A stretch of 64,000 nucleotides of DNA from Linnemannia hyalina (taxonomy: Eukaryota; Mortierellomycota; Mortierellomycetes; Mortierellales; Mortierellaceae): assembly GCA_019671135.1 (NCBI GenBank), contig JAHRHY010000014.1:1052001-1116000 (forward strand), read 5' to 3'. Within the stretch, counting starts at the first letter, position 1. The number at the start of each line of letters is the position of its first letter. The notes under the pieces were generated by a model. That model did no database searches. It was not told the origin of the DNA and was given only the letters and a program-made list of their open reading frames with translations. The position numbers were made by a program, and so were the translations under genes. Below, in pieces: positions 44,266 through 55,851 of the stretch.

Positions 44266-44487
44266 TGTTGGAGTGGAGGGAAAGAAAGGTGCTGGTTGTG
44301 ATACGTGAGGATAGGATGTGTGATGGTGCTGTGTGAATAGAACGAGTATTAATGAGAAGTAGTAAGTGTGTATCAGAAAGAGTGAGAGGGAGATAATAGC
44401 AGAGTAGTGCAGTAGTGCTAGTGTGGGGGAGTAAGGTGGTGCAAGTGAAGGACAAGGAGAAAAGAAAAGCAGGGGATGGCCTCTTGT

Positions 44488-44495
44488 ATTTATAC
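44488..44495 (-). promoter_or_regulatory. TATA box of the small secreted-protein gene
   Basis: The minus strand reads TATAAATA, 223 nt upstream of the ATG at 44265. Confidence 0.55.
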
Positions 44496-46096
44496 AATTT
44501 GTTCCTTCGATGATCTTAACCCTGCTTTGCTATGACAAAGGCACCGTTCCTCTAGAAAAATGAAATTGAAACAGAAAATTGGGTGAGACAGGATCCTTGA
44601 ACGTGTAAACAACTCGAAATTATTTGTTTACATTTCTGCTTGATCCTCCTACGACCATACCGCGCACGAACCACGCCTTTTTGCTCATGAATTTTTTTTG
44701 TTTCATTCTCTCATATGACCAAGGAAAATGGGGTTCGAAATATCCGAGTGGGACTCTTGATCCATAAAAAAAAAAAAGGCATATTCCACTTTATCTCCAG
44801 AAATGCGTCAGAGGGTGAGACAGTAAACAGCGACTTTTTGGCGGCACTGAGTGAGGGGTTTGCCTTTGTCATCAAGCTGATCGTTGTTTGTTTTTTTCTG
44901 CCATCGAGGGGAGGTACCAAAGTGTTTGATGTTTATTATGTTTACCGCTCACTTGGCTTTTTGCACCCAGGTCTGGCAAAAAGCGAGCGAGAAGTGTTGT
45001 AGGAGGAGCGCCTAGATGGGGTAAATGCTGTTATGGTTTAATTGTCTCTGTCTGGAATTCTAATCGATGAAGATGAAAGCAAGAAAAAGAAAACAGTGGC
45101 GAAATGGGGGAGAAACATAATCCGCCTCGTTACTATGATGCCGTGCAGGGTACTCCTGACTGCCATGCGTCGACAAAGGAATTTTGTTTTAGACTCATTC
45201 ATACACAACGGCGAAAAAGGGAGGGAAGGTTAACGGTGCATGAAGTCGACCAATGTATGGTACAATCATTCTCTTACAGCGGAATGACAAAGAATGCAAG
45301 GCGATCAAGCATGCCTCTGGTGCCTGTTGCTTTTGTTTTTGGGGTGGTGTCTCGGCAGAATAGGTGTCAAGCAGACATTATTGGATCGATGGAAGAATAG
45401 ACGTTCTTAGAGTCTCACCGGCATCTGCTTAACTTGGCGCTTTGCCCACTCATATTGAAAATCACCCACTACGATACTTCCGTCAACAAGGCAAACTGGA
45501 GGCTGTTTTTTGCTCCTTGTTTTTTTTTCAGAAGGGAAGGATGGAAGGAAAGGAAAAAGGAAAGGAAGGCGAGATGCATGGGGAGAGTAAGACGTAGAGA
45601 GGAAAAAGTAGGACCACATAGAACGAGAGAAGAGAATAGTGTGATCAAAGAAAAGAACTAGGCCATGACTGTTGAACCACTTTTAATCCAAGGCCTTCTT
45701 CCCGCCAAAAGGAAGAATGCCATTCAACAAAAAGGTGAACCCTTTCCTTACTTTGCTTACTTCCTCTTTTTCAAGGAGGTGATTTCGAAATTAGGTGACA
45801 TCATCTCCTTGCTGCACATGAAAACGATAGCGAGGCTACTACTGCTCCTTTGCTTCTCCACATACCAAGTACTATTGTGTTTGCCGTTTGCGCGGTGACG
45901 GTAGGATTTTTGACGCGTAGAAGCAATAGCCTTCGCTGGAGTCTAAATTCACACATCATACACCTTAGCAACTTAATTTTTTCTTGCTGATCAAAATAAA
46001 TAAGAGTCGGGCTGTCTACCTACTCCAGCACTTTCATTCCTGCACACATTTGTTGTACTTATGAGAGATCGTTTTTATTAACATGCCTGACTGGTA
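44496..46096. other. Intergenic region between the secreted-protein gene and K2
   Basis: About 1.6 kb without a supported gene. Homopolymer runs of A and T occur (about 44767-44778). Confidence 0.45.
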
Positions 46097-48478
46097 TCAT
46101 TCTAGGAGCTCTGTCTTGTGAGGTCGTGGTGTAGGCGCCACAACAAAGGGCGCCGGAAGGGTATATGGTTCCGCTTCACTTCCATCATTACTACTATCTC
46201 TGTTGTTAGTATTATCTCCAGAGGCGACAATAGTAGTCGGGACAGGGTAGGCTTGGTAGATGTCAGAGTCTGAGAAGGAGCGTCCTGTGCTGTACAGTTG
46301 AGATGAGTGTGAGCGTTGTTGTCGTTCCTGTTCCCGTTGAAGACGTTTCTGCTCCTGTTCTTGCTCGTATTTGTGTTTCTCGTGGATGGAGGGGAATGAA
46401 ATGACCTCGATATCTTGGACGGAGAAACCACGTCGCGGTCGGTGTTGTTGTCGCTGCTGTTGTTGCTGTTGTTGGTGTGGCTGTGGTTGCTGGGGGCGTG
46501 GTGGAATAGAAGGTGGGTGCACTGTTGGACATTGGTTGAGCAGAGGTGGTTGCGGTGGCGCTAATATAGGTCTAGGAGGGATATAAGTCAAAGGCATGGT
46601 GGACGAAGATAGGGTAGTGAAGGATCCTGACGATTCGAAGAGATGTGGTGGTGGTGGTGGTGCTGATAGATCCTGTTGGTAATCCGACAATGCTGGCATA
46701 TTCTCCTCCGCACCCTCTGGTCCACTTGGTGCTCCATCTTTGGTTATGACACGTTTCCGACTATCACGACCGCGCCTCCGTTTCCGTTGAACGATGAAGA
46801 GTCCTACCAGGATACCAAAGATCATTCCTCCTGCGATCGCGCCTCCAATAACGGCTCCACTCGGTTTCCCGTCCGTGATACTCCCGCTATCGATCCCGTT
46901 GTTGCCTTCATGCCCACCGCTGCTGCCATCACCAGGTGTTGTCATCGTCGGGGGTATTGGCATTGATTGAGTGACCAAGGCAGGTCCCGACCAGGATTTG
47001 GCAGTCAAATCAAAGCTGTTGAAACGAGGGACACCGTCCTGCACAGAATAGACAATGATCTGAGACGCCGTTGGAGTAGCTGTGGCCACCATGTATTCAT
47101 TGAACCGCGGGACTAGACTTGACGGCGAAGCTTGGATGAGGGTCAAGTCTGAGGACATCTCTGGGGTGATTGTGTAGATAACAACCGAACCGTCCTTTGC
47201 CTACAAAAAGAAGACAGTATCGAGAGTTAATTGTCGGAACATCGTCTTGGTAACGCCGGATGTGAGGAGGTGCGGATATTGATAGGATGGTTTTGTTAGT
47301 GCTAGTGCATGTGGATGCAATTTTAAATTTTCGGTCCTCAACACTGCAGCCTACTTTCTTGTACTACGCGAGCACTCATAGACCAATTCTCGACAAAAAC
47401 AACAACCCATACAAGGGCAGTACCTGGTCGAGGATAAAGGCGGTGGTGCCCATATGAACGGGTATCGCAACAGGAGAGATCGTGATGTTGTTCATTTTGA
47501 CAGGTTGTGGTTGCCTGATGTCAACAAGTTTCTCCATGCTGTGGGCTGGGAAGATCTGTCCCGAGGTTCCATTGACTTCAAAGGCGGTGATATGGCCTAT
47601 CACGGGTAGTACGGGACTGGTGTCAAAGGTCCCGACTGCCAGATACGCCCTCTCTGAGGGGAAGTATTGTGTTGGTCTAGGAGAAAGAAGAGAAGGAAAC
47701 AATAAAGTGACGGGGGGTTGAAGACCGTTGGCAACAAGATAGTGGTGGAGAATAGAAAAATGTGAGCGTTTTGTTTGGTGACCCATCAATGCATTTTTTT
47801 ACGCGCTAACAATACAAAATGCAACAGTACGAACATAAAAAAACGAATGAAACCTCCTCCCACCTCCTTTTACCTGTAGAGATACGAGTCGACATTGGCG
47901 GTGGCATCGACGGTCAACACCCTCCAAGAAGTCCCCACCTTCAGGTCTGGAGAATCCGTCATCCCTACTCCATACATACTCTCCCCTGCCTGCCCAACAA
48001 TCGCAAACTGTCTCGACGACAAGAACGAAACATTCTTGTTCCAATCACTGGGGTTCTCAAACTTGGCCTTGACATTACCACCACCACCGCCTTTGCCACC
48101 ATCACCCTCCTCCAGCAAAGCATTGGAATCAAAAGACCACAGCTTTGAGAACTGCTGGATATGAATCCTTGTCGGTTTGACCTCGCCCTTCTTGTCAGGA
48201 AAGACACTCCCCGCATAATGCGCACACAGTTTTGGAGCAAAGGCCGTCCAGTGTTCAGGATCGACTTCAGATTCGAGGAGCTGGATGATCGGGTTGTTGA
48301 TGTCGGTTAGGTCGACAGAGGAGAGTTCTAGACGACCCTTTTCCTTTTCGAAGGATTCTGTGGCGACGCCGATTAGATAGAGGGTTGTTATTGGTAGTGC
48401 TGTGGATAGAGATGTGGCTGTTGTGGTGTGGATGAGGCAAGGGTATGGGTAGGCTGGTATGGGTATGCTTGGCTCCAT
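46097..48478 (-). CDS. K2: paralogue of K1
   Basis: Exons 48478-47874, 47676-47424 and 47200-46097 give 653 aa, with both intron positions and phases as in K1. Shared blocks include LSSVDLTDINNP, RQFAIVGQAGESMYG, IPVHMGTTAFILDQ, KDGSVVIYTITP and SGAVIGGAIAGGMIFGILVG. The TM helix is at about 401-425, followed by QRKRRRGRDSRKR. The tail has His/Gln and Pro runs and ends APTPRPHKTELLE, almost the same as K1. Like K1 it starts without a signal peptide (MEPSIPIPAYPYPCLI). A Gly-rich insertion (EEGDGGKGGGGGN) and a charged segment distinguish its N-terminal domain. It is the closest relative of K1 in the window. Confidence 0.8.
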
Positions 48479-49052
48479 GATGCGTATGTGTGAAGGAGGA
48501 GCCGGAGGGGAGTGGAAGAAGAAGGAGGAAAAGGTGAAGGTGAGAGAAGAGGAGGAGAAGGCGTAAAGACTGGGGTATGAAGAGTGGACGAAAATGGATC
48601 TGAGGGTCAAATGGACAAAAGGAAGAAGGGGGGCAAGGGATCGTGTGTGCGTGCACGGGTGAGAGTGTCGTGTGCGTGCGCAAGGCGGTGCAAAGCTTGA
48701 ACAGGAGGGAAGATTTGCGACTGTGAGGGGAGGAGTAGAAAAGAAAAGAGAGCGAGGGAACGAAAAGAGAGAACGAGAGAAAAAAGAAACAAATGAAAAA
48801 CAGAGAGCGGGAACGGGAAAAAGAGAGCAGGATACCCGGGCGGATGTCACTTCACCGCATTTCATCACCCAATTGTAATGTACTTTACATGATCCTCTCC
48901 CATTTCATATATATCTCAAATACAACCATCGACTCACCAGTAAAAGTTCAAACATGCACAGCAAGGTTCCGGAAGTAATGCCGAGTAGACGCTCTCTTGT
49001 TCTTTTTATTAGTGTATATCTGAAGGGTATAGAAAAACGTCAACCGTAGGTG
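48479..49052. other. Intergenic region between K3 and K2
   Basis: This is the K2 promoter side (purine-rich on the plus strand, 48490-48830) and the K3 3' end. No gene was seen. Confidence 0.45.
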
Positions 49053-51161
49053 CTAATGGCCTTGAGAAGAGGGGGGTCTTGAGCCGGGTGTTGCTAAAGG
49101 AGGGACGATGAATGTCTGGTCAACTCCGAGGCTATCTCCGCTGAAATCCGAGTAGGCATCCGTCGCAGCCGAAACGAGAGGCGACGAGTACGTGAGCTCA
49201 GGTGATTGGAGGCGTTGTTGGCTGCGGTGGTGCAATTGTGGTGTCCCCACTGGCGTGCACTGTTGGTGCTGTTGGTGGTGGTATGATATCTCGGACGAGG
49301 ACACTGGAGGCGAAGATGGGGTGAAGGATCGCTGATTTTTGTAGGAGTAGTCATCGCTGTTCAACTCTCGCGATGTTACAACGGTGACAGGGCTCGAAAT
49401 GTCTCCACTGGCATCACTAAAACTGCTGAACACTTCCGTGTTGTTGCTGTTGGCGTCATGGTATCCACTGCTGTTGGCGATGGTGATGTTGTCGTCGTTT
49501 TCCGGGTAGTGGAGTTCTGGACCTGGAGGCGTCTTGGGTATAAAATCAAACCCCAGGGATTGCCGCATGGGAGACTGTAGATTCCGTCGCAAGGTCGAGT
49601 TTTGGGAGGACGGTGAAGGAGGTGGGTAATAAGTGTCTGTTGAGGACAACTGGGGGTCGCGAGGGGTGCTGTTTCTGGGTAGGACGGGGTAGGTGACTGT
49701 ACGAGGAGGAAGAGGGTACTTGACACTAGGTGGAGGCAGAAGGGTGTGTGGAGTGCCGATCGTGATGGCGACCTTATTAAATTCCTGATCTGTAGAAGTG
49801 TTGGGGGAGGGTGAAGAAGACGAGAACTCGGTCTTGCCATTGCCTTCTTCAGAGTGTGTTGATGATGGTGACGACAATGAGACTCGGTGGTGGCGATGAC
49901 GGATGACCAGAAAGATAGCCAGCGCAAGTAAGACCAGTCCACCGACGACGCCACCAACAATGGCGCCAAGGGGTGCCTTGCTTGCGGACGCGTCAAACTC
50001 ACCGTCGCCTGGAGTAAGAGAACCGCCACCAGTAGGAGTTATGATATTCGAGCTAGTCCAAGTCTTGGCGGCCAAGTCAAAGACACTGAACTTCGGTCCG
50101 CCAGTTTGGAGGGAGTAGAGGACAATCTGGGTTGATGTCACTGTGGCGACCATGGATGTGATGAATGCCGGTGCTTGCCCGGACACGACGACTTGCTGGA
50201 GTACTGCTGACTGGCTAGGATTGATGTAGTAGATCGCCGTTGTGCTGTCGGGGGCCTTGTCCAGGATATAGGCGCCGGAGCTTGAAGTGATGGGGATTGC
50301 GTCGTTCGAGAGGACGACATTCTTCATGGAGACGAGTTGGGGGGCAGAGAGGATGAGGGTACGTCCTTTTACTTGGGTATCGGGAGTGTCGTACCCCGTT
50401 GTGGTGTAGATTGTTCCTGACTGAGCAGTGTCGAACACGATCGCGTTTCCGTGAGCAGGTGCCTTTGCTGCACTGGTGTAGGCCCCAACAGCGAGGAAGG
50501 GTCTGGAGTTAGGGTACACTTGTAAGTTGAAACTATGAAAAAAAGAGGGTGAAGCATGGAAAGGAACGAACTTGGTTAAAGGAAGTTTTACTCGCTCACA
50601 GACGCGTGAAAATAATAAAAGGGACATGTCGCAACAATAAAGCACTATCGCATTATTACGGGTGTTTGCCTACTCGTAAAGGTTTGAGAAACTGTCAGTC
50701 GCGTTCGACCGCACGCCAACCCAATACTCCGTTGTATTCGTCATCGCCAACACAAACCCATTCACACCTGCATACCCAACCGTCGCAAAAAGCTTCGGAT
50801 TTACATACGCAACTTCCTCATACCCACTCGGAGGATCAAACCTGCCATTGGCTGGGTACACATTCGCATCGTTCGTCCACCCCATCCCGAACTGTTGAAT
50901 ATGTATTGCCCCTTGTGTATCGAAGGCGTTTTTGGGTGCTTGGTAACCGGGGAAATGTGAACAGAGTTTGGGGGCAGTGTTGGACCATTGGTAGGGGTTG
51001 AAGTTGATGATAGTGGAGGTGAGTCTTGGGGAGGAGATGTTGGAAAGATCGATGGTGTTGACTTCTAGGCGGCCTTGGATTGTGTCAGAGACACCGATGA
51101 GATAGATGGATGTGTTTGATGCTGGGGCCAGGCAGGGGTTTGAATATGTTGGTATGCTCAT
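49053..51161 (-). CDS. K3: diverged paralogue of K1/K2
   Basis: Exons 51161-50674 and 50532-49053 give 655 aa. The first intron is at the K1/K2 position and phase. The second is absent, and the frame runs through at AYILDKAPDSTTAIYYINPS. The N-terminal domain keeps the family blocks (IYLIGVSDTIQGRLEVNTID, PKLFATVGYAG, RPFLAVGAY, SNDAIPITSSSGAYILDK). The TM helix (about 350-372, LGAIVGGVVGGLVLLALAIF) is followed by RHRHHR. The about 280-aa tail is Ser/Pro-rich and ends LATPGSRPPSSQGH, lacking the PHKxELL ending of K1 and K2. The start MSIPTYSNPC again shows no signal peptide. Function is unknown. Confidence 0.8.
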
Positions 51162-52989
51162 GGTGCTGCAATGTTGTATGTGGGTGAGAGAGTGTGAGGG
51201 AATTAGGGAAAACGGGAAAAGGTAAAGTGCAGGGAGATCAAGTATGTGTAGATGTGAGTGGGAAGGGAGGGGATTGGGAATGCAAGAGTTGTTCCTGAGA
51301 AAAAGGGGGAGCAGGAGAGAGGATGGATGTTGAAGTGTGATGATGATAAATGAAGATGAAAGATGAACAGAGAGATAGAATGATATGAAAGGAGATGGGG
51401 ACAGAGGCAGCGTAAAATAAGCTTTCATTGAAATCCGATTCAGGCCATGCAACCGGGCTTAGCAAGAAAATGGGCCAGAGAGTGGTTTCATTTGAATTGG
51501 ACATGAGCGACATATTTTTTTTTATGTTCTTGTGGCACGTCTGCCCTTGGGGATCCCCGCTCATCTCCTCGGTCCAAACCCCCTTGAAGAAGATGTGGAC
51601 CAGTCTAACTAACGGTGTGTCATCACTTCTCCCCTCCCTTTTTTTCCTCTCTCTCGTCCAAAGATGAATTGTTGTAATGACCTTCCCACCTCTGGTTATT
51701 TGGACCCTTGAATAACGGCCGAATCAAATGTCCGCGGAACTGTCGACCGCTGGGCTGGGTGTGTTTTCATTTCTAAGGGTTTAGGCAGGAAGGATTCGAG
51801 CATGAATGAACTTGGCCTTGGCTGATTGGCCGTTTTTCCACATATCTCCTCGGTCCTGCAGCATCTCTGCTTCTTCAACCTCATTATCGATCCTCTGATC
51901 TTTGTTGTTGCTACTGTTATGTGAAGGGAGAGGGGGAAGCGGTATTGGACACGGAAGCATCGTTGAAAGATACACTGTACTTTCGTTAGCAGGATGTCTT
52001 GAGGGAGAGTCGATGATATGGCTTGTCGACCATGAGGTCCGGAGAAGAATACCAAGAGTCTTTCAGAGGTCGCCGTCGTCTTCTGATATGGGGACTACCT
52101 GATCCAAAACATGGAAAAAAATAACAGGTCGAGGGTCGTCCTACGCAGCAGCTCAGTCCTCTCTTTGCTCTCGTAGCTGGTGTTGATGTTGACAAAGGGA
52201 AGAAGGCAGGCCGTTTGGAAGTTTGGGTGACAAAGTATGATCAGATAATATGGTCGATCCTCAACCCCACTTGTCCTTTACTTCTTTATGAGTTCTCTGT
52301 GGAACGTCACTATCGAGTATTGAGAAAGGAAGAGATTTTGACCTTGTTCTGAGGTGGTCTTGGCTCTGGATGCCAGGAGTGACACGCACATCGCTACTGA
52401 GTCACAGATAGGGTTGATAAAGTCCAATCAGAGGAGAAATTAATCGACATACATATATGTTCTTTCTAGTCCCTTCATCTTTCATAGTGGGAATCAACAA
52501 GCCAAGATTCAAGCAAGAGGAAGCATTGACAAGGAAAAAGATGACAAGGCGTATGGACAAGATAGGGATTGCTGTTACCAACAGACGCTCGTTGCGATTA
52601 TGATGCATGCCTCCTTGTTCTTGTTGTATTTTGCTCTGCACGAGTGCGAGTCGAAGCCAGATATGCGAAATGGTAAGTGGATGTACATGAATGTTTTTGC
52701 TTTTCATAGCAAAGGATAACGGCAAAGCGAGTGAAATAAAGAGCTACTAGGAAGATTGACAATCTCTCTTCTGAGCGGATTTTGGTGTTGCATGATCATG
52801 CAGTTTATGTGTGTGTTTTCACAAGAAGAAAGGAGGCAAGATTTGTAGAGAGAAGATTCTCCTTCCTCTCCCCCCCCCCCATTCTCTCTCCATTCATGTG
52901 CAGAAGGATAGATACACCAACAAGAGACACACCTTAGATTGATAATAAGCAATTATGTTGAAAATAGGTGTATTTTAATAAACCCTCGT
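51162..52989. other. Intergenic region between the K and C arrays
   Basis: About 1.8 kb. A minus-strand stretch at 51781-52030 has coding-like composition (SHNSSNNKDQRIDNEVEEAE), but it has no TM segment, start or partner exon. It may be a gene relic. A C run lies at 52870-52880. No complete gene was found. Confidence 0.4.
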
Positions 52990-53937
52990 CTACCTGAAGC
53001 AATAACTATTACAGCGGCCAAGGTTCGTCGTACAATCATCAAAACACGTCTCCCCCTTCTCGCAATCATTGATACAAAAGAACTCGCCCTTGCATCCATC
53101 CTTGCAGGTCTGGTAGACGCTATCCTTCTTACATTCGCCCTCGCATGTGTTAAAAAAGTAGTTGTGGCAGAAGAAGGTTGGGCAGTGGCCCTTTTCGGAG
53201 GGGTATGGCGGAATCGGTGGGGCTTGGACGCGGCCTCCTGAGGTTGAGGATCCTCCTGATGATGATGATGATGAGTCCTTGTTCTTCTTCATGGAGACGA
53301 CGAGGTAGATGACTACTGCGAGAAGGACGATGGTGATGATAGCCATGGCCCAGATGATCTTTTTCCGACGACCGGTGGATTTTGGTTTCTTGGTTGATAC
53401 GAGGGCTGGCTTGGTGGGCTTCATGGCGGTGGTGGGGGTGATGGGGTTGTCGACCAGTGCGGGGTTCGGGTAGGCGCGGACGACTGGTTCTGGGTATACT
53501 TGCTGGTGGTGCAGATATGATTGCTGGTAAGGATCCTGCTGGTATATGTACTGTCGAGAAATGCCGTCGGTGGAGGAAGGGTATATGGCTGCGCTGTTGT
53601 TGTAGTAGTGTCCTTCTGGTACTGGGTATGCGCCTCTCTGACTGGGTGTGGGGGACGGTGGTGGAACATAACTTGAGGCCGGGGTTGGCGAGTAAGCCTG
53701 GAGGTTGCTGACGGACGGGGAATACCCGGACGACTGGACGTGAGGGCTACGAGAAGGTGTTGTCGGTGTCCAGTACGGAGATTCTGCACCGATATGAGGC
53801 GTAACAATGGTTCCGTCGATGTATTGTGGTGACGCTGCAGTGATTGGTCCTTGTGCTGCCCCGCTGGAGGTGAGGGCTTCTCTGCTACATCCTGGTGTGG
53901 TGCTGCCGCTTGCGGGAGGATCCAGAGGGGCGAGCAT
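52990..53937 (-). CDS. C1: one-TM protein with cytosolic Pro/Tyr/Gln-rich half and 12-Cys ectodomain
   Basis: This is a single exon of 315 aa. Residues 1-190 are disordered and rich in Pro, Ser, Tyr and Gln. They carry YVPPPSPTPSQ (about 90-100) and AYPNPALVDN (about 155-164), both shared with the other C proteins. GRRKKIIW then leads into one TM helix (about 194-215). The basic side is N-terminal, so the N-half should be cytosolic and the C-terminus outside (type II). A short Ser/Gly stalk leads to residues 252-313 with 12 cysteines, spaced 4,7,3,8,3,5,3,5,3,6,3. Four of the pairs are CxxxC. No named domain was recognised. First member of the six-gene tandem array. Confidence 0.85.
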   Translation of the reverse strand: MLAPLDPPASGSTTPGCSREALTSSGAAQGPITAASPQYIDGTIVTPHIGAESPYWTPTTPSRSPHVQSSGYSPSVSNLQAYSPTPASSYVPPPSPTPSQRGAYPVPEGHYYNNSAAIYPSSTDGISRQYIYQQDPYQQSYLHHQQVYPEPVVRAYPNPALVDNPITPTTAMKPTKPALVSTKKPKSTGRRKKIIWAMAIITIVLLAVVIYLVVSMKKNKDSSSSSSGGSSTSGGRVQAPPIPPYPSEKGHCPTFFCHNYFFNTCEGECKKDSVYQTCKDGCKGEFFCINDCEKGETCFDDCTTNLGRCNSYCFR

Positions 53938-53946
53938 TTGTCTGTG

Positions 53947-54240
53947 AATTAGGGTATAGATGGGATGAGGGTGAAAAGAAGAAAAAAAGAAATGGGAGTG
54001 AGCTATGTCTTATGCTTTTAAGTATCACCCCTTTCACCCCTGACAACTCGACAACGAAGAAATCGCCATGAGAAGTAAGGACGGGGGCAGAGCAATTATT
54101 TGCATTTTCAAAGTGCGACAGGCCCCCATGAGTGTACGGGGTTGGCGCCTGGCAGCAAGAAAAAGTAAAATAAATAGACAAAAAAAAGACATGAGAGCAG
54201 TCGAAACCCAGCCTCGGTAAGGTTTCTGCGGTGAGCAAAC
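53947..54240 (-). promoter_or_regulatory. Upstream element of C1 shared with other C genes
   Basis: On the plus strand 54191-54240 contains GAGAGCAGTCGAA and, 12 bp on, TAAGGTTTCTGCGGTGAG, about 255-300 bp from the C1 start. A shorter shared leader motif (attagggtata) lies at 53949-53958, near the start codon. Confidence 0.55.
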
Positions 54241-54738
54241 CCCAGAGTACATGAACGTACAGCTTTCGACTGCTCTGACATACGGATTCTCATTCCTTGT
54301 CTGTCGTCTTTCTCTCGGCAATCGATGATACATCGATTTGTTCTCTGGCTCCCCACTGCCTCCTCTGCATGAGAAAACGAAAACAATTTATTGGCATGGC
54401 TGGAGGAGAAGTGGATCAAGCATTGGCATGGTTGCTATCTTTAGGCTAACCGTGCCTATCTTTAAAAGGCAAAAACGTCCACGCGAGTGTTTGTCCCAAT
54501 AAGTCATAGCACGTTCGGAAGCTAACAAGCAAGAGGAGGCGTGGTGTTTTCGCGCTCGGACCTGACAATTGACCCAATATCGAGCCTTCCGGCGCGCGCA
54601 ATCAAAAGGAAAGAAAAAAAAATGTCGAATCAATCATCGTTACCAACAAAAAGTGAACAAACTCGGTCGTGTATATGGTACTGTACATGGTTTTTTTATT
54701 TATTATTTTCAGATGCAATTGCTGTCGGTATAATACAA
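54241..54738. other. Intergenic region between C1 and C2
   Basis: No gene was seen beyond the shared upstream element. Confidence 0.4.
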
Positions 54739-55851
54739 TTAACGGCAGTAGGCGCGGCAACTGCTCCAGGTATCACTACACTCCTTCTGACAAGGGTTAC
54801 TCCTCCGACAATCTGATTCACAGAAGAAAACACCATTGCATTTGCTCGTACAGGCCTTGTAGTTACCATCCTGCGCGCACACGTTATCCCGACAGTCCCA
54901 GAACCAGTCATCGCAGAAGAATGTCGGGCACTGGCCCTTCGCGGGTAAAGGTGGGAGGGGTTTTGGGGTGACTACGGACCCGCTGCTGCCACTTGTGGGT
55001 GTGGGGACGGTGACGGGGGCGTATGAGACAGTTACGGGGGTTGAGGGCACGGTTACAGGGACTGAGCGGATTGGACCAGCGGTAGTGGTGGTGGGTGTGG
55101 ATGTGGATGTGGTTAATGTCGTCGAAGAACCCTTTCCGGAGGTCGAGTTATCGCTGCTATTGCCGCCATTGTCAGAATTCTTGTTCTTCATCGAAACCAC
55201 GACTCCGACAATGGCTCCAATCAGAATGAGAATGACAAAAGATCCGATCCAGATGAACTTTTTCCGGCGGCCGTTGTTGGTGGGCTTGGTCGTTGATCCT
55301 GTAGATGATGGCTTGGGCTTCTCGGCGGCGGAGGTGAGAGTGTCGACCAGTTCGGGTTCAGGGTACGAGAGGACAATGGGTTCTGGGTATGGCTGTTGCT
55401 GGTAGGTTTGCTGGTAAGGGTCCTGGTACGTGTTGTGCTGGTAGGCGCCGTCATGGCTAGATAATGCCATTTTGCCGTAAGTTCCTTCCGGCGCCGGGTA
55501 GGCATTCAACTGACTAGGCGTAGGCGATGGCGGTGGAATATAGCTCGAGCTTAGTGCGGGCGAATAGGCCGGAAGGTGGCTAGTACACGGGGAACCCTCG
55601 GATGACTGGCCATGGGGGCTACGAACGGTCGATGGTGTCCGGTAAGGAGAATTGGTAGTATATGTTGAGGACACTGCGTATCCATTGGTAATATACTGGG
55701 GAGATGCAGCTACCATGGCACTGGCACGGGAGTCGTCGTCGATCTGGTAGTTTGCTTCCTGGGGTGCTCTGCTGGAAGAGATGGACCGGGAGTGGATGAG
55801 TGCGTCATTGCTGCTTCCGGGTGTGGTGGTGTTGTTTGTGGGGGCCAACAT
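54739..55851 (-). CDS. C2: paralogue of C1 with full 12-Cys ectodomain
   Basis: This is a single exon of 370 aa. The cytosolic half shares with C3 the block SRSISSSRAPQEANYQ, and with the array YIPPPSPTPSQLNAYP and SYPEPELVDT (about 163-171). NNGRRKKFIW precedes the TM helix (about 199-220). The stalk is Asn/Ser/Thr-rich and contains the beta-like repeat PVTVSYAPVTVPTPT, also found in C3. Residues 308-370 form the cysteine domain, with spacing 4,6,4,8,3,5,3,5,3,6,3. Several NxS/T sites sit in the stalk. Function is unknown; a surface receptor or adhesin is inferred from topology. Confidence 0.85.
   Translation of the reverse strand: MLAPTNNTTTPGSSNDALIHSRSISSSRAPQEANYQIDDDSRASAMVAASPQYITNGYAVSSTYTTNSPYRTPSTVRSPHGQSSEGSPCTSHLPAYSPALSSSYIPPPSPTPSQLNAYPAPEGTYGKMALSSHDGAYQHNTYQDPYQQTYQQQPYPEPIVLSYPEPELVDTLTSAAEKPKPSSTGSTTKPTNNGRRKKFIWIGSFVILILIGAIVGVVVSMKNKNSDNGGNSSDNSTSGKGSSTTLTTSTSTPTTTTAGPIRSVPVTVPSTPVTVSYAPVTVPTPTSGSSGSVVTPKPLPPLPAKGQCPTFFCDDWFWDCRDNVCAQDGNYKACTSKCNGVFFCESDCRRSNPCQKECSDTWSSCRAYCR

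Noticed and set aside
51781..52030. Coding-like minus-strand segment between K3 and C1
   Set aside because: There is no start, TM, partner exon or similarity to K or C proteins that I could see. It is noted only as a possible relic.
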